Assembly: GCA_938044055.1 (NCBI GenBank)
Contig: CALIQO010000435.1
Span: 1-8,996 of the forward strand
Origin: an uncultured Saprospiraceae bacterium
GTDB taxonomy: Bacteria; Bacteroidota; Bacteroidia; Chitinophagales; Saprospiraceae
DNA: 8,996 nucleotides
Direction: 5' to 3'
Made by a program: the position numbers and the translations under genes. Shown here one piece after another: positions 1-5,746 of this stretch. Within the stretch, counting starts at the first letter, position 1. Each line of letters starts with the position of its first letter. Below the pieces are notes generated by a model. The model ran no database searches. It worked only from the letters and a program-made list of their open reading frames with translations, and had not been told where the DNA came from.

Positions 1-1
1 G

Positions 2-718
2 TTTAATAAAATTAAAGAAGTTGATAATTTCAGAAAAGAACTCATAGCCAATGTCTCCCATGATTTAAGAACTCCACTATCAGTAATAAAAGGATATAGC
101 GAAACCTTAAACTTAAAAGGAAAGTCATTATCGGAAATAGAAAAGGAAAAATACCTAAACAATATCCACGATAGTACAACTAGACTTGAAGGATTGATAA
201 ACCAGCTCTTTGAATTATCTAAACTCGAATCTAATCAGATCGAGCTGGTAAAAGAGCCTTTCTCGCTAGATGAGTTGGCTTCAGATTTAATATCAAGCTA
301 TGAAGTTCTTGCTAATAAAAAGAATATTTCTCTATCCTTGAAGCGCATGAATTCTGCAGGACTCTGCTATGGCGATATATCCTTGGTAGAAAGGGTTATT
401 CAGAACCTTCTAGACAATGCGCTTAAGTTTACACCTGATGGTGGAAATATCAGTATTTCCATCGGAAAGGAAAGTGATATCGTTAAATTTCAGATTTCAG
501 ATACAGGAGTAGGAATAGCAGAAGAAGATCTCTCCGCCATATTTGAGAGGTATAAGTCTTCCAGTGTTAATAAGAAAAGTGGAAAAGGGCTGGGACTCGG
601 TCTTGCCATTGCTAAGAAGATCATAGAGATGCATGATTCAAGTATCGACGTTCAGAGTAAAGTGAATTCAGGAACAAGTTTCAGTTTTGGCTTACCTCTA
701 CATGTTGCCGTAGGGTAG
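2..718 (+). CDS. Sensor histidine kinase, C-terminal part (5' end outside window)
   Basis: This is the cytoplasmic catalytic half of a two-component sensor kinase, which autophosphorylates on histidine and passes the phosphate to a response regulator. The frame is open from base 2, giving 238 visible residues. The HisKA H-box reads NVSHDLRTPL, with the phospho-acceptor His at visible residue 20 (bases 59-61). The HATPase domain has an N-box with N135 and N139 (QNLLDN), a G1 box DTGVGI around 167-172, an F-box IFERY and a glycine-rich G2 box GKGLGLGLAIA at about 195-205. All catalytic boxes are intact. The sensor, membrane segments and any HAMP domain would lie upstream of the window, so the stimulus is unknown. 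A TTG at 194 could be misread as a start, but the H-box lies upstream of it in the same frame, so the gene clearly continues leftwards. No response regulator gene is visible here. Its stop codon lies 2 nt from the stop of the convergent gene. Confidence 0.95.
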   Translation, partial: FNKIKEVDNFRKELIANVSHDLRTPLSVIKGYSETLNLKGKSLSEIEKEKYLNNIHDSTTRLEGLINQLFELSKLESNQIELVKEPFSLDELASDLISSYEVLANKKNISLSLKRMNSAGLCYGDISLVERVIQNLLDNALKFTPDGGNISISIGKESDIVKFQISDTGVGIAEEDLSAIFERYKSSSVNKKSGKGLGLGLAIAKKIIEMHDSSIDVQSKVNSGTSFSFGLPLHVAVG

Positions 719-720
719 GG

Positions 721-1323
721 TTACTTTTTATACTTATCATGAAGGCCTTCTCCTTTTAGAATAAGAGGAGTTATTTTCTTCATTCTTCTTTTTTTAGTTG
801 CTGGTCTTCTGGCTTCTAAAATATAATCAGCGTATTCTCTTTTTTTGCCTTGAGTGAGCGCTTCCCAGGACACATTAAAATTTGAATCTGAAGTACATGC
901 TTCTTCTATCTCAGCGGGCACTATAATCGGTCTTTTATTTGAGGCAGAAGGGGTAACCTTAGGCTTGTCGGCATGGGCAATACTTATTGCTTCTTGAAGA
1001 TATGCCGAGATCTGTGCCTTATTCACTTGCTGATTGCTTGTGAATTTCACATGACGCATATACTTGGTTTTTCCTAATTGAGCATTCTCGAGGATCTTGT
1101 CTGGGTCACTCAATAAGGAACCATTAAAAAACCACATGCCGAAGTGATTCTTGAAAGAACCTATGCTCACGAGGTTCTTGCCATTGTGCATGTACACAGG
1201 CATCTTCCATTTATACGCTTCTTTTAGTCCTGCTGAAACTGCCAGTTCTCTTAAAAGGTATACACCTTCTTTAAAGGAAGGGTTGAAATCCAATGCAGCT
1301 TTCAGTTTTTCATTTTCCGTCAT
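721..1323 (-). CDS. DUF1801 / YdeI-OmpD-associated family protein
   Basis: This 200-residue soluble protein has two recognisable parts. Residues about 17-115 resemble the DUF1801 (YdhG-like) fold, including YKWKMPVYMHNGKNLVSIGSFKNHFG-type sequence split across residues 37-62. Residues about 137-197 resemble the YdeI/OmpD-associated domain, with the typical run WEALTQGKKREYADYI followed by EARRPATKKRR and a GEGLHDKY tail. Proteins of this layout are common in Bacteroidota; their biochemical role is not established and the 'bacteriocin protection' label on the C-terminal family is weak evidence of function. No signal peptide or membrane segment is seen. The ATG lies 50 nt downstream of the AAA+ gene stop with no -7-like promoter motif between them, so it is probably co-transcribed with the VWA and AAA+ genes, although nothing shows a shared function. 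The 3' end runs up to the convergent kinase gene. Confidence 0.88.
   Translation of the reverse strand: MTENEKLKAALDFNPSFKEGVYLLRELAVSAGLKEAYKWKMPVYMHNGKNLVSIGSFKNHFGMWFFNGSLLSDPDKILENAQLGKTKYMRHVKFTSNQQVNKAQISAYLQEAISIAHADKPKVTPSASNKRPIIVPAEIEEACTSDSNFNVSWEALTQGKKREYADYILEARRPATKKRRMKKITPLILKGEGLHDKYKK
750..780 (+). terminator. Possible terminator of the histidine kinase gene
   Basis: An 8-bp stem (750-757 with 763-770, one U-G pair) has a 5-nt loop and is followed by a T-rich tract, ttattttctt. It lies 32 nt after the kinase stop, inside the 3' end of the opposing gene, because the two genes leave no intergenic space. The stem is weak, so this is a tentative call. Confidence 0.3.
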
Positions 1324-1373
1324 GGCCGAAAAGTAAGAAAAACCACATGTTCTTCCTAATAACTATAGCTTGC

Positions 1374-2834
1374 TTAATCCTCTAGTCCATCAAAAATATC
1401 TGATAGCGGATCTTCAAATGTGAAGTTATTCTCAAGTATGTTCTGATTGATAACATCGAACTTAGCTAATGCAAATACAACCAATTCCATAATCAAGAGT
1501 TTCGAATTTTTAGCAACAGTATAGGAACCAACCATGCGCTCTAGGCCAGCTATTTCATTGAGTGACTTCTTGAAATCTTTATTAGAGGAATCGTTGTGAA
1601 GATCTAATACATTTCCTCCAGAAAACCAAGCCCTGATTGTTCCATATAAATCGTTCTCAACACCTTTGTCATACTCATCAGGTTTAGGGAATATAGTTAG
1701 GAAAATATCTGCAATCGCTTCTTGGAAAAGGTCAATCGCAACTGCATATGGGCCGATCTGCTCACCTTCATAGACGAGCTCTACCTTTCCAGTAATGGCA
1801 GGGACAACTCCCCATAAGTCTGTAATCCTAGCGTCCGTTGTTTTTTCTCCATTAAGAAGCATCCTCCTTTCCGCTGCAGAGACGAGTAGCTCTTTAGCAG
1901 AAATGCTTAGTCTCGCAGAAACACCGCTTTTATCATCCACCAGATCACTCTCTCTGGCTTTAAATGTAATGGTCTCAAGCAATTCTTCTAATAGGGGACT
2001 TATAGTGACGACTTGCTGGTCTTCAGATATACGCGCTTCCTGCTTGGTTATAGAACGTGAAATCTCTATGGTCTTAGGGTAGTGGGTAAGTATCTGACTT
2101 TCAATCCTGTCTTTAAGTGGTGTAATGATAGAACCCCGATTGGTGTAGTCTTCTGGATTAGCCGTAAAGACGAAATGCAGGTCCAGAGGCAATCGATACT
2201 TAAATCCCCTGATCTGAAGATCTCCTTCTTGCAGTATATTAAATAGAGATACTTGGATTCTAGGCTGTAAATCTGGCAGCTCATTGATGACGAATATGGA
2301 TCGGTGCGCTCTAGGTACAAGTCCATAATGAATGACCCGTTCATCAGAATAGGGGAGTTTAAGTGTTGCTGCTTTTATAGGATCTACATCTCCTATAAGA
2401 TCGGCAATACTTACATCTGGTGTGGCTAGTTTTTCTACATATCTTTCAGACCGGTGGAGCCAGCTGATCGGTGTGTCGTCACCTTTTTCTTTTATAAGAT
2501 CTAAGGCATACCTTGATAATGGATTCAGTGGATCATCATTTAATTCTGAACCTGAAACGATAGGAGTATACTCATCTAGTAATTCTACAAGTAATCTAGC
2601 GATTCTAGTTTTAGCTTGACCTCTCAGACCCAGCAGTAATATATTGTGTTGAGCTAGAATTGCCCTCTCTATATCCGGAAGGACGGTGTCATCGAAACCG
2701 ACTATTCCTTCGAATACTTTTTCTTTATTCTTTAACTTAACTATTAAGTTCTTTCGCAATTCTGATTTAATCGAATGCGATTGATACTTGGACTTTTTTA
2801 AGTCTCTTAAGTTCTTGATTTTATCTATGTTCAA
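1374..2834 (-). CDS. ChlI/MoxR-type AAA+ ATPase, partner of VWA protein
   Basis: This 486-residue cytoplasmic AAA+ ATPase belongs to the magnesium-chelatase ChlI / MoxR clade. The Walker A motif is GLRGQAKT (residues 69-76), with the Ala before Lys that is normal in MoxR proteins. The Walker B position reads IFVINEL (180-186), with Asn184 in place of the usual Asp and Glu185 retained. Sensor 1 is probably N226 in FTANPEDY, followed by TPLKDR (238-243), and an Arg in SGVSARLS (R308) is a likely sensor 2. The C-terminal 140 residues form a helical lid. Such ATPases remodel or activate partner complexes together with a VWA protein, and here the VWA gene lies 18 nt upstream. The start is TTG: the only upstream in-frame codons run back to the stop of the VWA gene, and no in-frame ATG occurs before residue 325. 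The specific substrate is unknown; no chelatase H subunit is present in the window. Confidence 0.93.
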   Translation of the reverse strand: MNIDKIKNLRDLKKSKYQSHSIKSELRKNLIVKLKNKEKVFEGIVGFDDTVLPDIERAILAQHNILLLGLRGQAKTRIARLLVELLDEYTPIVSGSELNDDPLNPLSRYALDLIKEKGDDTPISWLHRSERYVEKLATPDVSIADLIGDVDPIKAATLKLPYSDERVIHYGLVPRAHRSIFVINELPDLQPRIQVSLFNILQEGDLQIRGFKYRLPLDLHFVFTANPEDYTNRGSIITPLKDRIESQILTHYPKTIEISRSITKQEARISEDQQVVTISPLLEELLETITFKARESDLVDDKSGVSARLSISAKELLVSAAERRMLLNGEKTTDARITDLWGVVPAITGKVELVYEGEQIGPYAVAIDLFQEAIADIFLTIFPKPDEYDKGVENDLYGTIRAWFSGGNVLDLHNDSSNKDFKKSLNEIAGLERMVGSYTVAKNSKLLIMELVVFALAKFDVINQNILENNFTFEDPLSDIFDGLED

Positions 2835-2852
2835 TGGTCTTTTTTTTAATTG

Positions 2853-3965
2853 TTATCTTCTTTCCTTTCTCTTATTCTGCTTGTAATCCATAAAAATAAA
2901 TTCCCCTAACCCCTTGAGAGAAGAGTAGAACGCCTTACCGTTATTAGATTTGGTAAATTGATCGACGAACTGAACCAAGTATGGATCTCTTGCAATCATG
3001 AAAGTAGTAATAGGGATATGTAATTTCCTGCACTTTACAGCCAGAGCAAGCGTTCTGTTGAGTATATTCTTATCCAGACCGAAACTGTTCTTGAAATACT
3101 TCTTTCCTTTCTTTATACAGGTGGGCTTTCCATCTGTTATCATCATGATCTGTTTGTTGGGATTTTTTCTTTTTCTGAGAATATCCATGGCAAGCTCCAG
3201 TCCTGCAACGGTGTTGGTGTGGTAAGGTCCCACCTGCAAGTAGGGTAAATCTTTTATTTCAATCTGCCAGGCGTCATTGCCGAAAACTATGATGTCGAGT
3301 GTGTCCTTAGGGTATCGAGTAATGATCAATTCAGAAAGCGCCATAGCAACCTTCTTAGCGGGCGTAATCCGATCTTCCCCATATAGTATCATACTGTGGG
3401 ATATATCAATCATGAGAACAGTACTTGTTCTTGACTGATAGTATGTCTCATGAACTTCTAAATCATCTTGGGTAAGAATGAACTGATCTATGCCGTTATT
3501 GATCTGTGCATTACGCAAGGATTCTGACATGGCAATCTTGTCTAGGCTGTCGCCAAATGAAAAGGGCCTAGTCTCTGAAGTAGTCTCATCTCCAGAACCG
3601 GTGGACTTAGTTGTATGATTCCCTCTTTTAGATTTTTTCAATTGATCGAAGATGTCATCAAGTGCTTGCCTTCTGAGTGCAAGCTCCATTTTACTTGTCG
3701 GATTGTATACCGGAGGTTGGTTTCCGTTTTTCCCGCCTTCTCGACTGATATAGCCTTTGTCTTTAAGGTCTTCTATGAAATCTGAGATCCCGTAGTCAGG
3801 AGTAGTTAAGTCGTATTGCTTGTCAAGTTCTGTCAGCCAAGATAAAGCTTCAGATACATCACCACTTGTATGTACAAGTAACTCCTTAAAGAGTTTCAAT
3901 AAACGCTCGAATGGATTGTGACCATCCGGACTAGGTATAAATTCTGAAAATCTCCATCCTACCAT
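2853..3965 (-). CDS. VWA-domain protein with complete MIDAS, partner of AAA+ ATPase
   Basis: This is a 370-residue cytoplasmic protein without signal peptide or membrane segment. The N-terminal half (about 1-175) is helical and charged, with a low-complexity Lys/Thr/Ser-rich linker at about 111-132. The C-terminal von Willebrand factor A domain (about 180-360) holds a full metal-ion-dependent adhesion site: D187, S189 and S191 in DISHS, a Thr in the HTNTVAG loop (T250 or T252), and D278 in MITDGKPT. It resembles the ChlD/CobT-like VWA partners of AAA+ chelatase and MoxR ATPases, where the metal site mediates contact between ATPase and target. The gene precedes its AAA+ partner, whereas the more usual MoxR-VWA order is ATPase first. 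The ATG start (MVGWRFSEF) is the first in the frame after an AT-rich gap. A basic tail (KQNKRKERR) ends the protein. The family is widespread in Bacteroidota but its role is not known to me. Confidence 0.93.
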   Translation of the reverse strand: MVGWRFSEFIPSPDGHNPFERLLKLFKELLVHTSGDVSEALSWLTELDKQYDLTTPDYGISDFIEDLKDKGYISREGGKNGNQPPVYNPTSKMELALRRQALDDIFDQLKKSKRGNHTTKSTGSGDETTSETRPFSFGDSLDKIAMSESLRNAQINNGIDQFILTQDDLEVHETYYQSRTSTVLMIDISHSMILYGEDRITPAKKVAMALSELIITRYPKDTLDIIVFGNDAWQIEIKDLPYLQVGPYHTNTVAGLELAMDILRKRKNPNKQIMMITDGKPTCIKKGKKYFKNSFGLDKNILNRTLALAVKCRKLHIPITTFMIARDPYLVQFVDQFTKSNNGKAFYSSLKGLGEFIFMDYKQNKRKERR

Positions 3966-4131
3966 ATAGCAGTAAAGTAACTAAATCTTTTATTTAAATA
4001 TAAATGTGGTTTAATAGCATAATATCAATTCCTTCTGATTCTATTAATAAAATAGACTCCCTGTTTCACAATAATTGAATCTAGAAGTGATGCTGATTAA
4101 GGAAGATTCCTAGAATTGAATTCGACATCGG

Positions 4132-4139
4132 CAAACATA
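4132..4139 (-). promoter_or_regulatory. Candidate -7 element for the VWA-AAA+ unit
   Basis: On the minus strand this octamer reads TATGTTTG, matching the Bacteroidota -7 consensus TAnnTTTG. A TTTC (3 of 4 matches to the -33 TTTG) lies 20 nt further upstream at 4160-4163, a plausible spacing. The resulting leader to the VWA ATG would be about 160 nt. It is a motif match only. Confidence 0.4.
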
Positions 4140-4210
4140 AATTATTAAAACACTTATATGAAACATGAAATCCAATAAAGGGTTTAAAGTTTTATTAAAT
4201 AAAATTCTGA

Positions 4211-4228
4211 AATATCAGAAATATCAGA
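4211..4228 (+). repeat. Tandem 9-bp direct repeat upstream of AbrB-like gene
   Basis: The nonamer aatatcaga occurs twice head to tail, at 4211-4219 and 4220-4228, ending 8 bp before a candidate -7 element. It could be an operator, or chance in AT-rich DNA. If the longer reading frame from 4165 were used it would encode KYQKYQ. Confidence 0.45.
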
Positions 4229-4236
4229 ATAATACG

Positions 4237-4244
4237 TATATTTG
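4237..4244 (+). promoter_or_regulatory. Candidate -7 element for AbrB-like gene
   Basis: The octamer TATATTTG fits TAnnTTTG exactly. It ends 4 nt before the preferred ATG at 4249, so transcription starting from it would give a leaderless or almost leaderless mRNA. No good -33 TTTG is seen at the expected distance, so the call is tentative. Confidence 0.35.
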
Positions 4245-4248
4245 GATT

Positions 4249-4485
4249 ATGGAAAAGAACAATAAACAGTGTTGTCAATTAGAAGCAGTTGTCAGTTTCG
4301 ATGACCGTGGACAATTGGTTATTCCGAAAGAATTGAGAAAAAAGTTTAACCTCAGTTCCTCAGAAAAATTTGCCATAATAAGTTGTACGGATGGGGAAGA
4401 ATTGTGTTGCCTATCCTTGATTAAAACAGATATGCTTAATGGAACAATGAGTAAGATCCTAGCACCTGCTATGGGGTTTAAATAA
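4249..4485 (+). CDS. AbrB-fold protein resembling HgcAB-associated family
   Basis: This protein of 78 residues carries a SpoVT/AbrB swapped-hairpin domain, about residues 11-58: AVVSFDDRGQLVIPKELRKKF is split here as AVVSFDDRGQ (13-22) and LVIPKELRKK (23-32). AbrB-fold proteins usually dimerise and bind DNA. Cysteines are paired at C8-C9, just before the domain, and at C53-C54 in the last strand (ELCCLSLIK), with another at C46. From memory this arrangement, together with the short helical tail, resembles the family named HgcAB-associated protein, found near mercury- or arsenic-methylation genes; no such gene is in this window. The paired cysteines suggest metal or redox sensing, which is inference. 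An in-frame ATG at 4165 would add 28 residues (MKSNKGFK...), but that stretch is AT-biased, unlike the family, and overlaps the promoter-like octamer, so 4249 is preferred. Confidence 0.82.
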   Translation: MEKNNKQCCQLEAVVSFDDRGQLVIPKELRKKFNLSSSEKFAIISCTDGEELCCLSLIKTDMLNGTMSKILAPAMGFK

Positions 4486-4525
4486 GTAAGCTTGCAGCAA
4501 GTTGGTAATTTTTATTATTAACCTT

Positions 4526-4546
4526 TTCGGAGGATTTTCCTCCGGA
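4526..4546 (+). other. Hairpin 1 after AbrB-like gene
   Basis: CGGAGGA (4528-4534) pairs perfectly with TCCTCCG (4538-4544) across a TTT loop, extended by a U-G and a U-A pair. It lies about 42 nt after the AbrB-like stop. No T-run follows directly (gattcaaacagag comes first, then TTTTT), so it is not a textbook intrinsic terminator, though it may end that transcript. It is immediately followed by the first copy of the 15-nt repeat. Confidence 0.65.
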
Positions 4547-4561
4547 TTCAAACAGAGTTTT
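4547..4561 (+). repeat. 15-nt direct repeat, copy 1
   Basis: The sequence ttcaaacagagtttt is identical to the copy at 4686-4700. Both are preceded by TCCG within a few bases and both follow a hairpin whose loop is T-rich. The repeat contains its own small inverted repeat, AAAC-AGA-GTTT. It ends just before the ATG of the possible micro-ORF at 4563. Confidence 0.8.
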
Positions 4562-4562
4562 T

Positions 4563-4634
4563 ATGAACGCAAGTATTTATCAAGTGTTGATTGCACTAGG
4601 TGACAGTTTATGCTGTTTCCCTGGTTGCTGTTAA
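4563..4634 (+). CDS. Possible 23-residue Cys-rich micro-ORF
   Basis: An ATG at 4563 opens 23 codons ending in TAA. The peptide begins MNASIYQVLIALGDS, a short hydrophobic/polar segment, and ends LCCFPGCC, so two adjacent Cys pairs sit around a Phe-Pro-Gly turn at the very C-terminus. It lies between the two copies of the hairpin-repeat element and downstream of a gene whose product also has Cys pairs. No Shine-Dalgarno is visible, which is normal for Bacteroidota. An ORF of this length can arise by chance, so translation is unproven; the symmetrical Cys-Cys ending is the only reason to list it. I do not recognise a family. Confidence 0.25.
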   Translation: MNASIYQVLIALGDSLCCFPGCC

Positions 4635-4645
4635 CCACATGAAGA

Positions 4646-4682
4646 GAAGTGGCATGAGGGTTTTGAAGCCCTCAGCCGCTTC
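4646..4682 (+). other. Hairpin 2 before DUF2452 gene 3' end
   Basis: Thirteen base pairs form between 4646-4660 and 4669-4682 with one bulged A (4654), one U-G pair and the 8-nt loop ttttgaag. GAGGG/CCCTC tops the stem, comparable to the GAGG/CCTC of hairpin 1. It lies 17 nt downstream of the DUF2452 stop on the minus strand and could help end that transcript, but no T-run follows on either strand. Confidence 0.65.
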
Positions 4683-4685
4683 CGT

Positions 4686-4700
4686 TTCAAACAGAGTTTT
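4686..4700 (+). repeat. 15-nt direct repeat, copy 2
   Basis: This copy is identical to 4547-4561 and starts 139 bp after it. It follows hairpin 2 by 3 nt, and its last two bases fall in the stop codon of the opposing DUF2452 gene. The two repeats with their hairpins appear to be a duplicated element. Confidence 0.8.
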
Positions 4701-5157
4701 ATTTATCCGTTTTAAATCTTTCCGTATAGGCTGTTCCTTTTTCTAAGATGTCCCAGGTGTGGTCTGCCAGCATACGCATACTTGCGATGAAATCATATGG
4801 ACACTTTTCATTCCACTCAACTGGAGAAATTAGAGATATAACGGACTTGCCATCTTTTTTCTTATACAAGTGATATACCTGGCCTATTAATGGTCTAAAT
4901 CCGACTTCTGACTCATATATCTTTTCAGAAAGATCGATGCGATCATGAATTTCTTGGGCTTGTTTTATAAGCGTTTCTACTTGTTCTTTAATCTGAGTAA
5001 GTGAACTTTCAGTCTGCTGATACATGGCTGTCATGGAAAGCCCTTTTTCTTTTCCTTTGTCAATAGGGCGTATGATGGCACTGCCTACATGATGCGCATA
5101 AGGCAATAGATGTGGATTCTCTGCAATCTTATCTTTGTCAATCGGGTTTTTATCCAT
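4699..5157 (-). CDS. DUF2452 domain protein
   Basis: This 152-residue soluble protein matches the DUF2452 family along its whole length. Conserved segments are the N-terminal NPHLLPYAHHVGSAIIRP (residues 14-31), then the KGKEKGLSMTAMYQQT region (35-49), a helical stretch likely to form a coiled coil at about 44-82 (heptad-like QIKEQVETLIKQAQEI), the PLIGQVYHLY strand motif (89-98), and SPVEWNEKCPYDF plus LADHTWDIL near the end. The family occurs in Bacteroidota and some other bacteria and eukaryotes and has no assigned biochemical function. No signal peptide or transmembrane segment is present. The ATG at 5157 is chosen because the conserved motif begins shortly after it. The gene lies downstream of the kbp terminator on the same strand, so it probably has its own promoter in the 60-odd bases between, although no clear -7 motif is visible there. 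Confidence 0.9.
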   Translation of the reverse strand: MDKNPIDKDKIAENPHLLPYAHHVGSAIIRPIDKGKEKGLSMTAMYQQTESSLTQIKEQVETLIKQAQEIHDRIDLSEKIYESEVGFRPLIGQVYHLYKKKDGKSVISLISPVEWNEKCPYDFIASMRMLADHTWDILEKGTAYTERFKTDK

Positions 5158-5220
5158 GGTCTATATACTAACCAGAATCCTCATCAAGAGGTTCAATTCT
5201 TACAACGATTAAATAGATAA

Positions 5221-5259
5221 TATAAAAGGCAACCAAGTGTGTGTTGGTTGCCTTTTATA
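5221..5259 (-). terminator. Intrinsic terminator of kbp
   Basis: A perfect 15-bp inverted repeat (5221-5235 with 5245-5259) encloses a 9-nt loop. On the minus strand the arm ends in CCTTTTATA and continues ttatctattt, giving a U-rich tail. It begins 16 nt after the kbp stop codon. The A-rich/T-rich arms mean it could also work on the plus strand, but no plus-strand gene leads into it. Confidence 0.85.
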
Positions 5260-5275
5260 GGTATAGATATTTTCT

Positions 5276-5746
5276 TTATTGAGCAGGTATTCTGAGTGTC
5301 TGACCTGGATATATCATATTAGGATCTTTCAGCATAGGCTGATTGGCTTCGAATATAGCCATGTACTTCATAGCATCTCCATAGTGCTCTTTAGCAATTT
5401 TAGAAAGTGAGTCTCCTTTCTGAACTTCATAGAACACTGCTTCAGGTTCTGGGTTGACAACTGATATTCTGTCATCCACAGCTCCTATACCTTCAATATT
5501 GCCAAGTACAAGGACCGCTTTTTCTTTCTCTGATTGCGAATCTGCTTGACCATATACAGTTACTGTCTCACCATCTACCTCTATTTCTAAGTTGTCAATA
5601 GTAAGTCCAGTACTCTGAACGATCGATTTTAATAAATCTTCTCTTTTTTCTTCCGCAGCTTCTTCTGCTGCACGCTTTGCAGCTGCATCATCTTCCTTAT
5701 TTAGAATTTTAGCTCCTGCTCCTTTTAAAAACGAAAACAATCCCAT
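5276..5746 (-). CDS. kbp: BON-LysM potassium-binding protein Kbp (YgaU-like)
   Basis: This 156-residue protein has the same layout and near-identical signature segments as E. coli Kbp (YgaU, 149 residues), a cytoplasmic K+-binding protein with a BON domain followed by a LysM domain. It starts MGLFSFLKGAG, then has an acidic Ala/Glu-rich helix (about 17-38), a BON domain (about 36-97, with VTVYGQADSQSEKEKAVLVLGNIEGI divided over 62-87 and VDDRISVV at 90-97), and a LysM domain (about 105-154, YEVQKGDSLSKIAKEHYGD then IFEANQPMLKDP and IYPGQTLRIP). No signal peptide is seen, in keeping with a cytoplasmic location. The reading frame is open to 5827, but the extra 27 residues (rich in Ile, Tyr, Asn) are not family-like, so the ATG at 5746 is chosen. 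It is divergent from secDF and ends in a strong terminator. Binding of K+ is inferred from the E. coli homologue. Confidence 0.9.
   Translation of the reverse strand: MGLFSFLKGAGAKILNKEDDAAAKRAAEEAAEEKREDLLKSIVQSTGLTIDNLEIEVDGETVTVYGQADSQSEKEKAVLVLGNIEGIGAVDDRISVVNPEPEAVFYEVQKGDSLSKIAKEHYGDAMKYMAIFEANQPMLKDPNMIYPGQTLRIPAQ

Noticed and set aside
741..750. Palindrome GAAGGCCTTC near the convergent stops as a terminator
   Set aside because: It has no loop and no adjacent T-run, and it lies in coding sequence of the DUF1801/YdeI gene.
1795..2619. Plus- and minus-strand ORFs overlapping the AAA+ gene (for example 1795-2082 and 2422-2619)
   Set aside because: They lie antisense or out of frame within a well-supported gene and show no domain-like sequence.
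4040..4056. 6-bp inverted repeat (tctatt / aataga) and the GAATTGAATTC palindrome nearby as operators
   Set aside because: Such short AT-rich symmetries are expected by chance in this gap, and they show no clear spacing relation to the candidate promoters.
4165..4248. Longer start for the AbrB-like gene
   Set aside because: The additional 28 residues do not resemble the family, are strongly AT-biased, and cover a promoter-like octamer and tandem repeats. It remains a possible alternative.
4486..4701. Integron attC site, tRNA, or known riboswitch in the gap after the AbrB-like gene
   Set aside because: No GTTRRRY/RYYYAAC core-site pair, no cloverleaf, and no B12-box, TPP or fluoride-type core motifs were found. 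The repeats are direct, not the imperfect inverted pair of attC.
4639..4746. ORF starting MKRSGMRVLKPS on the plus strand
   Set aside because: It runs through hairpin 2, repeat copy 2 and then antisense through the DUF2452 3' end; the composition is explained by those features.
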